From Neocallimastix lanati (nom. inval.) (taxonomy: Eukaryota; Neocallimastigomycota; Neocallimastigomycetes; Neocallimastigales; Neocallimastigaceae), in assembly GCA_016946835.1 (NCBI GenBank), contig JACVTC010000071.1:725001-755000 (forward strand): a stretch of DNA of 30,000 nt, read 5' to 3'. The position numbers were made by a program, and so were the translations under genes. Below the pieces are notes generated by a model, which was given only the letters and a program-made list of their open reading frames with translations, was not told the origin of the DNA and did not search any database. Positions 18,973-29,290 of the stretch are shown here, piece after piece. Numbering within the stretch: the first letter of the stretch is position 1; each line of letters opens with the position of its first letter.

Positions 18973-21487
18973 AATAAAAAATCAATAAGTAGTGTGTTTT
19001 TATGGATTATATTATATTTAACAAATAAGATAGTCCATGCTCAAAGTGAAATTTATATATCAGTTCCTCAACCAGAATATCTAAATAATCTTCCAAAAGA
19101 TTTTGAAAAAAGATATTCTGATTTAAACTGGAAATATTTTCAAAAAATAGCAAAAGATAATCCTATTCTTAAAGATGAAGATTTTGTAATTAAATTTTTA
19201 TTTTTTGATTATTCATGGTGGGAAGGTTCCTTTGCACTCTTAGAAAAGAGTTTTGTTAAATTTTTGGGTGAGGAAGGATTTGATTTTATGGTCATGGATG
19301 ATCGTATTTTTTTTGATGATTTAGGAATAATGAGTGCCACTTATATTCCGTATTATGTTGACATAGATTATCCATCACTTACTTTATTAATGGATTATAA
19401 AGATTATATTAATGATGAGGAAATGGATTTCCACGATCCTAAACAATATAAAGATGGAAAATATGACGGTCATATTTATGGTTTACCATTTGATATTGAT
19501 TTTGATGGATTATATTACTATAATAATAATGAAAAAGCTAAAAGTATTGTAGAAAATATAGGTGATAAAACATGGGATGATTTAGTAGATGAATTAAAAT
19601 CTCCACCTGCTGCACCTTTAAAAATTCCTTTAGATATAGAAACTGATCTATTAGGATATTTCGTTGAATATATTAATAATCATCGTAATTTTAACAAAGA
19701 ATATGATTCAAAATTTTATGATATTTTCCTTAATAAGACGGGAGATGACTTAATTACGAGTTTTTATAATTTAACACACAAATATACCGAAGGAAAAATT
19801 AGAAATTCTGTAGACTTAACAAGAGATCAAGCCTTTTCAGCCTTTACTACTGAAAATTCGACTTTCTTAAGAGGAAAAGCCTCTTTATATAGTATTTTAC
19901 GGGATAGTTTACGGGTTAATGATACAGAAATTTCTTTTACTCTTCCTCCAAAAAAAACCACAAATTTATATCATAGATACCTGTTGGCTAATAAAGCACG
20001 TGTTGGTAAAGAATTATCAGCAAAAGTTTTTGCAGAAATTGCCAAGATATTAACATCAAAAGAAATGCAGCTTTTTAGAGCTGAAACTTTTGGTGGTATT
20101 CCTACATTTGATTTGAAGAAAAAAGATTCGGATGATCAAATAAAAAAATATTGCGATGAGTTCCCAATGATGTGTGAATATCTGGAAACTATGAATAAAA
20201 TTCATATTAAAGAAATTTTTAACCCTTCAAAATATGCCGTTCCATATTTTGAAGTGGAACGCTTTTTGCCAATACAAATATATTATTATTTGATTTCAGG
20301 TAGTCAAGAAGACTTTGATGTAATAAAGCACGTATTATATAACATTAAATATATAGTAACAAATGGTGAAGGTTTTAGTTGGTATATATTCTTTTCGATC
20401 GTATGTATTATTATATCTCTTGTCATATCCTATGGAACTATTTATTTCACCAATAAATTTAAAGATCATCCTTCAATTAAAATTATTTCACCATCATTTT
20501 GTAATATGATTGTATTTGGTAGTTCAATGAGTTTAATCAAACCGTTATTCCGTTTACCTCCTTATTCCTATTTTAAAATTAGATTTGTATTAATATATAA
20601 TACAATAAATTATGGTTTAATTTTTATACCAATGTTTGTGGTTACCTATCGTATTTTCCGTATTTATAAAGTTAAAACATTTTTATCAAACTCATTAACA
20701 AATAAAAGACTTATGATTATTACTATCGTTTTAATATCATTATCTACAATCTATAGAACGGTTATTGCTTTCACTAGTAAAGTATATTATAAGATGGTAG
20801 GAGGTATTAGAGAATCAAGAATGCCATATATTTATTATTCAAATAATAAAATTGATTCGGATATCTATTTTACCTATAATAATATTATTGTAAGAAAATA
20901 AATAATAATACTAATAATAATACTAATAATACTAATAATATATTTTTAATTAATATAATTTAAAAAAATATGCGATATAAATTTACGTACTAGATCTAAT
21001 TATTAATATATATATATATATATTATTTTATTTATTTATTTATTTTTTTTTTTGGTTTTAATAGTTTATTGCATTATTATTTATGATTATTTGTACCGGA
21101 AGTTTTTCAAAAAAATTTGGAGATATTTGCTATGTTTTTGTGGTATTTCTTATAAATGTTAATGATTTTATGATAAACTTCATGATATCAATTTTTGATC
21201 AAGGAATATTCTTTAAATTCTTCTTTTTATTAACAATATATAATGATTTAATGGTGTTATTTTGCATTTATTTCTTAGTTGGTTCAAGAGTTTTAAATGT
21301 TTTGATTAATCCAAAATATGATAACGTAAGAGGTAGCAGTGTTGATCTTAGAAAATATGTTTCTTTAAACTTTTCACTTTTCACCGCTAAAACTTTAATA
21401 AATTCTAACAAGACAGACAAAAATTCCACTTTAAGAAGTAATAGAGAATCAAATACAACTACTTTAAAAAGTAACACGGTAATTTAA
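18970..21487 (+). CDS. Class C-like seven-helix receptor with solute-binding-protein ectodomain, copy A
   Basis: Two exons, 18970-20889 and 21065-21487, encode 780 residues. The intron is phase 0 (GTAAGA...TTTTAATAG). Residues 1-24/25 form a signal peptide. Residues about 27-465 resemble bacterial family-1 extracellular solute-binding proteins, with YGLPFDIDFDGLYYY at 170-184 and FLRGKASLYS from 299. Seven helices follow at about 469-490, 505-525, 535-560, 580-603, 633-653, 661-684 and 689-712. A Ser/Thr/Asn-rich cytoplasmic tail ends the protein. There is no Cys-rich linker, as in GABA-B-type and amoebal Grl receptors. Receptors of this architecture are known from gut-fungal membrane-protein surveys and are thought to sense carbohydrates; the ligand here is inferred, not shown. 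The ATG follows directly on 33 A residues. The in-frame codons upstream contain no ATG, so this start is favoured. Confidence 0.92.
20890..21064 (+). other. Intron in receptor copy A (phase 0, 175 bp)
   Basis: Donor GTAAGA follows the codons for TYNNII, and acceptor TTTTAATAG precedes TTTATTGCA. Without splicing, translation would stop three codons later, after five helices' worth of sequence had been cut short. Joining the exons gives an uninterrupted fifth helix. Copy B has the same junction at 26343-26506, which supports the model. Confidence 0.88.
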
Positions 21488-21808
21488 AAGGAAAAAAGAA
21501 AATTAAATGCTTAATATATATTTCTTATTGAAACTTAGTAATTAAAAATTTTGGTAATAAGATAAATCTTTTTTTTTTTTTTTTATTATGAATAATTTAT
21601 GATATAAAAAAAATATTTTTGAAGTTTTAAATCTTTTAATTTAATATATATATATATGTATTTAACAAACATAAAATTAACTAAAAGTAGAAATTAATAA
21701 TAAAATTAATAAAAATGAAGAAAGAAAAATTAATAATAAAATAAAAAAAAATATTATATGATTTTCTATTTTATCATTTGCATTTTACATAATGCGTAAA
21801 TATTTATG
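21488..21808. other. Intergenic A/T region after receptor A
   Basis: This is probably 3' untranslated sequence followed by spacer. It is conserved with 26930-27360 of unit B, which also contains an extra internal duplication: AAAAAGAAAA...TATATTTCTTATTGAAACTTAG occurs twice there. No gene is seen. Confidence 0.7.
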
Positions 21809-21856
21809 AATTTCAAATTAAGAAATATATATATATATATTTCTTAATTTGAAATT
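21809..21856. repeat. Perfect 48-bp palindrome (unit A only)
   Basis: AATTTCAAATTAAGAAATATATAT (arm, 21809-21832) is followed at once by its exact reverse complement (21833-21856), with no loop. Only the centre is AT-simple; the outer 16 bases of each arm are mixed sequence. Unit B lacks it. Confidence 0.9.
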
Positions 21857-22065
21857 TTTTAATCTTTTAAATTTATTAAAAGTACTACAACGGTAAGTAT
21901 AATTATATTTTTTATTTATAGTTTCAATGATCTCTCCATACTTATTTTTCACATTTAAATCGGAATCATAATGAATTAAAAATTTGAAAATTTTGTCCAT
22001 ACTTTGTTTTAAGTTTTAATGAGTAGAATAATAATATATTTCCAAATCATCCTTTTTCCTTTTTA
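21857..22065 (-). pseudogene. Stub of an ankyrin-repeat gene captured at the end of unit A
   Basis: On the minus strand, from about 22060 downward, the sequence reads DDLEIYYYSTH and then, in another frame, MDKIFKFLIHYDSDLNVKNKYG, written here as FKFLIHYDSDLN and VKNKYG. It matches the ankyrin pattern of a helix ending in LL/LI, a G/D-D-L-N turn and KNKYGET. The same piece is in unit B (27430-27590), where it continues into more ankyrin repeats. In unit A it stops at the poly(T) junction, so this is only a duplicated 3' end and cannot be a gene. Confidence 0.75.
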
Positions 22066-22267
22066 TTTACTTTTTTAATTATTATTAAAGATTTAAATGA
22101 TTTAAAGAAATAAAATCACTTATTTTTATTTTTTTTTTTTTTTTTTTTTAAATTTATTATTTCCTATTTATTATAAAAAATTTTATGCAATTATATTTTA
22201 AATCAATAATAATTTTTAGAATACTTCAAAATAGTTCATTTTTTTTCTGTAAATTTTAAAATAAAAA

Positions 22268-22692
22268 ATGAGTAATGAGACCAGGTGTTTTGCACTATCG
22301 TTCTTGCCCCCTACTTTGTCTGTAGGGATCACTACATTATTTATGGTTGTAAGTAATAATTAAAAATAATTATAATTAAAAATATTATGAAAATATATAT
22401 ATATATATATATAAAAGATAAAAATCATTTTAATGACTTTTTAAATTATTTATATTTATATTTAAGCCTTTATGTATGGGGAATCATTACTTTAATAAAT
22501 ATTTAGGAAATATTAGAACAGAAACCGACTCGAGTTTCATCATCAGTAGAGCAAATATAATTCAAGTTTGTATTTATGTTTCCTTTGGTATTTTTATGAT
22601 AGGTTTATTCATTGTAAGTATAAATAGAATATAAATAGAATACAAATATATTGTTTATTTTTTTTATATTTTATATTTTATATTGATTTTGA

Positions 22693-22735
<43 letters not shown>

Positions 22736-23102
22736 TTATAAATTTTATATTAAAATATCCTAAATAAGTTATTTTAATAAAACAGTTAATTATAGTATTT
22801 TTAATTTATACCCTTTTTAGTGTTGCATGTTTTATATGCAATTCATTATATATAGCTTTTACTGAATCGTTTGTCTATTATCAAAAAAAAATGTATTGAA
22901 TGCCACTAGAGAAGTTGTTGATAAATTCCCAGATTAAGATAATGCTTTTTTAACTATAAGAGGTGATGAACTTAGTGGTTGGAAAAAACTTGAAGCATAT
23001 ATGAGAAAAAAATTGTACCTTTTCTTAGCCATACATTTTTTACTTTTATTATTTATGGTAATTTTTTTTTTTAAAAAATTTAAATTAAATAATAGATATA
23101 CG

Positions 23103-23150
<48 letters not shown>

Positions 23151-23550
23151 AATAAATTAAATACAATAATTTGATATATATAAAAAATGAATATAAATTT
23201 TTTTTTATATATATTTTTATTTTTTTCGTTATAATAATTTAACAAATTAAAAAATAAATGATTAGTTATATTATTATACTTTAATATCCTCATATACTAC
23301 CGAAAAAGAGGATAAAGGAGATGATTATGAATTACAAGTACATAAAAGTAGTCAAAACCAAAAGAGATTTGGTGGTAATTCCTCTACAAATTGTGCTAAT
23401 ACTTCTACGAATTATGGAAATGCCTCTACGATGAACGCTTCTGTGAATAATAGTAATAATGTAATTTCTACTACAGTGGATTTTATTTATAATTTATTTT
23501 ATTTTATATTTTATAATCATAACATAAAAATATATATTTTTATGTTATGA
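22268..23550 (+). pseudogene. Dead copy of the four-helix membrane protein gene (unit B)
   Basis: Exon 1 (22268-22348) and exon 2 (22467-22613) are open and nearly identical to unit A. The intron 2 acceptor has changed from AG to AT (22757-22758). The first codons of exon 3 include a TAA at 22765-22767 (TAC in unit A). Further on, A-run length changes, a TGA after ATGTAT and TTAAGATAA-type stops destroy the frame. Exon 4 (from 23266) is again open, but its last codons are replaced by a palindromic segment, so the reading runs on to a TGA at 23548-23550. A truncated two-helix product is conceivable, but loss of function is the simplest reading. Confidence 0.9.
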
Positions 23551-23551
23551 T
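23516..23551. repeat. Perfect 36-bp palindrome (unit B only)
   Basis: ATCATAACATAAAAATAT (23516-23533) is followed directly by its exact reverse complement ATATTTTTATGTTATGAT (23534-23551). Unit A has only one arm at the matching place (TTTTATGTTATGATTTAT near 17978-17995). The palindrome replaces the true 3' end of the four-helix coding sequence. Confidence 0.88.
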
Positions 23552-24391
23552 TTATAAGTAAGTAATTTTTTTTTCTTTTTTATTTATTTTATTTTATTTT
23601 ATTTTGATAGAGTATTATTATAATTATATATGTAAAATATGTATATAATTATTTTTTTTTAAAAAATTTTATATTATAATATATAAATAAATAATTTTAA
23701 TTTTAATTTTATTTTATTTTTTTTTTGACATAAAATAAAATTAAAATTAAAATATTATTATATAATTATATATGTAAATTACATATGTATAATTATATTT
23801 ATTATATTTTATTTTATGATATATAAATAATGTTTAATTTAATTTTAATTTATTTTATTGCATTTTATCTTGTTTTAATTTCAATCTCTTGTATACTATT
23901 TCACAATTTATATTATTACGATTTATAAATAAATAATGTTAATTTTTATTTTAATTTTTTTTTTTTTTGACATTAATATTATTATAATTATATATGAATA
24001 TAATTATAATATCTTAAATAATGATTTAAATAAATAAAATATATAGAGTAACTGAATAATTAATTATGTATATTGTAATTAAAAATAATTTATTATAATA
24101 TAAAAAAAAATTATAAATGTAAATGTTTAAAATTTATTTATTTAATATAATTTACTTAATTAAATTAGAATTATAATTCAAATTTTCTTTTTACATTAAG
24201 GAATAATTTATTTTTAATACGAATAACAATACATAAAATATCATTTATAAATATATTTTATATTTATAATTTTATAATAAAAAAAAAAAATAATTGCATT
24301 TATCATTTTTAATAATTATATTGATTATTAATATGACAATAAATTAATTTAAAAAATATATATATATATATTAGTTTATTCTTGAATTTTA

Positions 24392-24395
<4 letters not shown>
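23551..24395 (+). repeat. Unit B intergenic region with diverged repeats
   Basis: This holds the unit B counterparts of the repeat blocks at 17914-18500: GATAGAGTATTATTATAA near 23605, GACATAAAAT near 23727 and GACATTAATATTATTATAA near 23969. They have more deletions than in unit A. The right 350 bases, upstream of the receptor, stay closely alike between units (ACATTAAGGAATAATTTATT and ACATAAAATATCATTTATAA are shared), so the promoter probably lies there. Confidence 0.6.
23694..23753. repeat. Perfect 24-bp inverted repeat with 12-base loop (unit B only)
   Basis: The arm at 23694-23717 is the exact reverse complement of 23730-23753. In unit A the bases GACAT are followed directly by AGTATTATTATAA, whereas in unit B an inverted copy of the upstream sequence is inserted after GACAT and before ATTATTATA. 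The insertion is therefore a templated fold-back copy. Confidence 0.85.
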
Positions 24396-24422
<27 letters not shown>

Positions 24423-24424
<2 letters not shown>

Positions 24425-26353
24425 GAATAAAAAATCAATAAGTAGTGTGTTTTTATGGATTATTTTATATTTAACAAATAAGATAGTCCATGCTCAAAGT
24501 GAAATTTATATATCAGTTCCTCAACCAGAATATCCATATACTCTTCCAAAGGATTTTGAGAAAAAATATTCTGATTTAAACTGGGAATATTTTCAAAAAA
24601 TAGCAAAAGATAATCCTATTCTTAAAGATGAAGATTTTGTAATTAAATTTTTATTTTTTAATTATTCATGGTGGGAAGGATCCTATGCAAACTTAGAAAA
24701 GAGTTTTGTTAAATTTTTGGGTGAGGATGGATTTGATTTTATGGTCATGGATGATCGTATTTTTTTTGATGATTTAGGAATAATGAGCGCCACTTATGTT
24801 CCATATTATGTTGATATAGACTATCCTTCACTTACTTTATTAATGGATTATAAAGATTATATTAATGATGAGGAAATGGATTTCCACGATCCTAAACAAT
24901 ATAAAGAAGGAAAATATGATGGTCATATTTATGGTTTACCATTTGATATTGATTTTGATGGATTATATTACTATAATAATAATGAAAAAGCTAAAAGTAT
25001 TGTAGAAAATATAAGTGATAAAACATGGGATGATTTAGTAGATGAATTGAATTCTCCACCTTCTGCACCTTTAAAAGTTGCTTTAAATGTGGACACTGAT
25101 CTATTAGGATTTTTCGTTGAATATATTAATAATCATCGTAATTTTAACAAAGAATATGATTCAAAATTTTATGATATTTTCCTTAATAAGACGGGAGATG
25201 ACTTAATTAATAATTTTTACAATTTAACACAAAAATATACCGATAAAAAAGCTACCCGATCTACTAGCTTAAAAAGAGATCAAGCCTTTACAGCCTTTAC
25301 TACTGAAAATTCGACTTTCTTAAGAGGAAAAGCCTCTTTATATAGTATTTTACGGGATAGTTTACGGGTTAATGATACAGAAATTTCTTTTACTCTTCCA
25401 CCAAAAAAAACCACAAATCTATTTCATAGATACTTGGTGGCTAATAAAGCACGTGTTGGTAAAGAATTATCACCAAAAGTTTTTGCAGAAATCGCAAAGA
25501 TATTAACTTCAAAAGAAATGCAGCTTTTTAGAGCTGAAACTTTTGGTGGTATTCCTACATTTGATTTAAAGAAAAAAGATTCGGATGATCAAATAAAAAT
25601 ATATTGCGATGAGTTCCCAATGATGTGTGAATATCTGGAAACCATGAATAAAATTTATATTAAAGAAATTTTTAATCCTTCGAAATATGCCGTTCCATAT
25701 TTTGAAGTGGAATGCTTTTTGCCATTAAAAATAAGATATTATTTGGAATCAGGTAAACAAGAAGACTTTGATGTAATAAAGCACGTATTATATAGCATTA
25801 AATATTTAGTAACAAATGGTGAAGGTTTTAGTTGGTATATATTCTTTTCGATCGTATGTATTATTATATCTCTTGCCATATCCTATGGAACTATTTATTT
25901 CACCAATAAATTTAAAGATCATCCTTCAATTAAAATTATTTCACCATCATTTTGTAATATGATTGTATTCGGTAGTTCAATGAGTTTAATCAAACCGTTA
26001 TTCCGTTTACCTCCTTATTCCTATTTTAAAATTAGATTTGTATTAATATATAATACAATAAATTATGGTTTAATTTTTATACCAATGTTTGTGGTTACCT
26101 ATCGTATTTTCCGTATTTATAAAGTTAAAACATTTTTATCAAAATCATTAACAAATAAAAGACTTATGATTATTACTATCGTTTTAATATCATTATCTAC
26201 AATCTATAGAATGGTTATTGCTTTCACTAGTAAAGTATATTATAAGATGGTAGGAGGTATTAGAGAATCAAGAATGCCATATATTTATTATTCAAATAAT
26301 AAAATTGATTCGGATATCTATTTTACCTATAATAATATTATCGTAAGAAAATA

Positions 26354-26411
<58 letters not shown>

Positions 26412-26929
26412 TTTATTATAAATTAAAAAAAATATACGATTTAAATATATATACTAAATTTAATTATTAATAAATATATATTATTATTTAATTTTTTTTT
26501 TAATAGTTTATTGCATTAATATTTATGATTATTTGTACCGGAAGTTTTTCAAAAAAATTTGGAGATATTTGCTATGTTTTTGTGGTATTTCTTATAAATG
26601 TTAATGATTTTATGATAAACTTCATGATAACAATTTTTGATGAAGGAGTATTCTTTAAATTCTTCTTTTTATTAACAATATATAATGATATAATGGTTCT
26701 ATTTTGCATTTACTTTTTAGTTGGTTCAAGAGTTTTAAATATTTTGATTAATCCAAAATATGATAACGTAAGAGGTAGCAGTGTTGATCTTAGAAAATAT
26801 ATTTCTTTAAACTTTTCACTTTTCACCGCTAAAACTTTAATAAATTCCAACAAAACAAACAAAAATTCCACTTTAAGAAGTAATAGAGAATCAAATACAT
26901 CTACTTTAAAAAGTAACACAGTAATTTAA
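24423..26929 (+). CDS. Class C-like seven-helix receptor with solute-binding-protein ectodomain, copy B
   Basis: Exons 24423-26342 and 26507-26929 give 780 residues, the same exon lengths as copy A. The 164-bp phase 0 intron is at the identical place in helix 5. Signal peptide, solute-binding-like ectodomain, seven helices and Ser/Thr/Asn-rich tail are all preserved, and no stop or frameshift is present. By hand count about 57 residues differ from copy A. About 45 of them are in the first 467 residues and only about 12 in the membrane part and tail, so the ectodomain has changed faster. Eight of the changes sit in residues 274-284. The ATG follows 27 A residues. The signalling partner is presumably a G protein, by analogy with class C receptors (inference). 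Confidence 0.92.
26343..26506 (+). other. Intron in receptor copy B (phase 0, 164 bp)
   Basis: Donor GTAAGA and acceptor TTTTTAATAG are the same as in copy A. The interior holds an expanded AAT microsatellite (26353-26410), whereas copy A has a shorter AAT/ACT mixture. The exon edges are unchanged although the intron body has diverged, which indicates selection for splicing. Confidence 0.88.
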
Positions 26930-27362
26930 AAGGAAAAAAGAAAATTAAATGCTTAATATATATTTCTTATTGAAACTTAGTAATTATAAAATTTGATAAT
27001 AAGATAAATATTTTTTTTTATTATGAATACCCTCATTTAAAAAGAAAAAAGAAAATCTAATGATTAATATATATATTTCTTATTGAAACTTAGTAATTAA
27101 TTTGATAGTAAGAATAAATTTTTTTTTATAATAAATAATTTATGATATTAAAAAAAAATTTTTTTTTTGAAGTTTTAAATCTTTTAATTTAATATATAAA
27201 TATATATATATTTTATGTATTTATCAAACATAAAATTAAATATATAGTAGTAATTAATAATAAAATTAATAAAAATGAAGAAAAAATAATAATAAATATA
27301 AAAAAAAAATCATTATATGATTTTTCTATTTTATCATTTGCATTTTACATAATGCCTAAATC

Positions 27363-27393
<31 letters not shown>

Positions 27394-27400
27394 TTCTTAA

Positions 27401-27433
27401 TTTTAATAAATTTAAAAGATTAAAAATTTCAAA
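27401..27433. other. 33-bp segment inverted relative to unit A
   Basis: TTTTAATAAATTTAAAAGATTAAAAATTTCAAA here (shown as TTTTAATAAATTTAAAAG then ATTAAAAATTTCAAA) is the reverse complement of 21848-21881 in unit A, apart from one A in a run. The right neighbour, AGTACTACAAC, is in the same orientation in both units. This is a local inversion next to the unit A palindrome. Confidence 0.85.
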
Positions 27434-28640
27434 GTACTACAACAATAAGTATAATTATATTTTTTATTTATAGTTTCAATGGTCTCTCCATACTTATTTT
27501 TCACATTTAAATCAGAACCACAATGAATTAAAAATTTGAAAAATTTGTCCTTAATTTGTTATAATGAGTAGAATAATAATATAATTCCAAATCATCCTTT
27601 TTCCTTTTTATTTACTTTTAAATAATAATGTTTATATATAATTTTTAAAAGATTTAAATGATTTAAAGGAATAAAATCACTTGTTATTTTTTTTTTTTTT
27701 TGGAGGAGTGGTAATTTCAATATTGTTTTGTCTAATATATAACATGCTTTAATATGTTATTTTCATACATTTCAATTAATATGAAGTAATTATTTTGATA
27801 ATAATAGGTAATTTGAGCATGACGCTTCATAAGAAGTATGGCCAATTCTATATGCTCCATTTCAATACAACTCATTAAAAGTGGTTTTGTTTCACTAATT
27901 CTATCTGGTATATTTTCATTTAAGTCAGCGCCATTTTCTATTTATTAATAATTTCATGATAGATATCACTTCTTTTTCAATAGCTGAAAATAAAAGTGAA
28001 TAAGCTTCTACTCTACAATTAACATCTACCCCTTTTTTCAATTAAAACTTTTACAGATAGTAAATTTTTATCATAATAATATATAAATAGTATCTATTAA
28101 GAATGTTTCTTCATTTTCAAAATTTTGATCAATATCAACACTATTTTTTTAAAGAAGAATTTAACTAAAATTAATATTATTTTCATGATCTTTTAATTTG
28201 AGAGCATATTTTAAAGAGGCTTGAAGTAAATCATTCTCAATTTCACTGTAATTAATATCCACACTAAGAGCAATAAAGTATTTCATAATATCTATTTTAT
28301 CTTCAATAAAAAATGGAGTATACAAATCACTAAAAATTGAATACTATTTAACGCTTCATCAAAATCAAAGTTACAAAGTTAAATGATCGTTTTAATTCAT
28401 AGTATAATTCAAGTTTTACTAATTTCAATAATGATTCAGAATGCCTATTTAATAAAAAGTTTCAATAGTTTTTGTATTTTAATGATAACATTCCAATAAT
28501 TTATTAGAATGATATTTATTCAAATTATTATATAGATATTCATATATAAACTGTGGTAAACTATTTCATGATATATTCAGTATTAATGATAAATATTTTT
28601 CTTAATTGAACAAATGCGAAGTATAGGGTGATATCAAGTT
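27430..28640 (-). pseudogene. Decayed ankyrin-repeat protein gene
   Basis: The minus strand carries ankyrin-like segments in changing frames. From right to left they include DIMKYFIALSVDINYSEIEND and DLLQASLKYALKLKDHENN (28300-28165), then VLIEKGVDVNCRVEAYSLL and SAIEKEVISIMKLLI (about 28055-27950), NGADLNENIPDRIS (about 27940-27895), IEMEHIELAILLMKRHAQI (about 27875-27815) and finally FKFLIHCGSDLNVKNKYGET (about 27545-27475). The LLI..NGADLN turn is diagnostic of ankyrin repeats, which mediate protein binding. Many frame breaks lie at A/T runs, so either the gene is dead or some errors are sequencing miscalls. Its 3' end is duplicated at 21857-22065. Confidence 0.75.
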
Positions 28641-29070
28641 CAATGTAATATTTAGAATTATTGTATTTATAATAAATTTATAATATATAAAAATAAAAAA
28701 TGAACGCTACATTTTTAAATACTGACTTTGAATAAGAACTATACATGTTTTTTTTTTTAAAAAAAAAGGAGATTTTTTACATGAAAAATACTTGAAAATT
28801 GTAAAGGTTATTATAATATTTTTTAAAAAAATAAGAAAAATATATTATTTAAAATAATCAGGAAGTATGATATTGGTATTAAAAGATTAAAAAAATAATT
28901 CACTATATATTTTTATCAAGAAAGATAATTAAAGTAATATTATTATTGTAGCTATTAATTATGTCATTGAATTTTTTTAATTTCCAAAAAAAAATAAAAA
29001 AGAGATTTATTTTTAAGTAGTGTAAATACTAGTAATAAAATAAAATAAAATAAAATAAAATAAAATATAA

Positions 29071-29118
<48 letters not shown>

Positions 29119-29290
29119 GTGTACACTCCCTCTGATAAAAAAAAAAAAAAAAAAGAGAAATATGAGAATATTTGATTTTTTTTTTTTTCCAATATATATA
29201 TATATATATGATATAATTAAAACTTATTATTCGTTTATATTTGAAAATTCTAAAATTTTCAAAAAATTTAAATATTTCGTCTGACATACA
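28640..29290 (-). other. A/T region with microsatellites; possible first exon of the ankyrin gene
   Basis: A minus-strand start at 29285-29287 opens with MSDEIFKFFENFRIFKYKR and runs about 30 sensible codons before turning into low complexity. It could be the 5' end of the decayed ankyrin gene, but I see no convincing splice donor. The stretch also holds TAAAA repeats (29036-29066) and an AAAT tetranucleotide run (29069-29116), followed by poly(A) at 29138-29153. Confidence 0.3.

Larger units (their letters stand above)
16481..22148 (+). repeat. Tandem duplication, unit A (about 5.67 kb)
   Basis: From TAAATTTATTATTTCC at 16481 to the poly(T) near 22148, the sequence is repeated in the same order and orientation at 22149-27701. 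Exons, introns and much of the intergenic DNA align. The unit carries the four-helix gene, the receptor gene and a stub of the ankyrin gene. Both outer borders and the junction fall in poly(T) tracts. Spacing from four-helix ATG to receptor ATG is 2370 in A and 2155 in B, so intergenic indels have accumulated. Confidence 0.95.
22149..27701 (+). repeat. Tandem duplication, unit B (about 5.55 kb)
   Basis: This is the second copy of the unit described at 16481. It starts at TAAATTTATTATTTCC (22149) and ends in a poly(T) at about 27701, where GGAGGAGTGGTAATTTC, a continuation of the ankyrin gene, begins. Because the ankyrin sequence runs on past the unit B border but not past unit A, unit B is joined to the ancestral right flank. 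Confidence 0.95.

Noticed and set aside
21268-21477. 69-codon minus-strand frames opposite receptor exon 2 (also 26710-26919)
   Set aside because: These are shadows of the real plus-strand coding exon; their conservation follows from the receptor sequence.
21893-21921. Plus-strand mini-intron (GTAAGT...TTTATAG, 29 bases)
   Set aside because: It is too short, the donor is absent in unit B, and the minus strand is the one with ankyrin coding sense.
29036-29116. CRISPR-like or minisatellite array
   Set aside because: It is a plain TAAAA/AAAT microsatellite without spacers.
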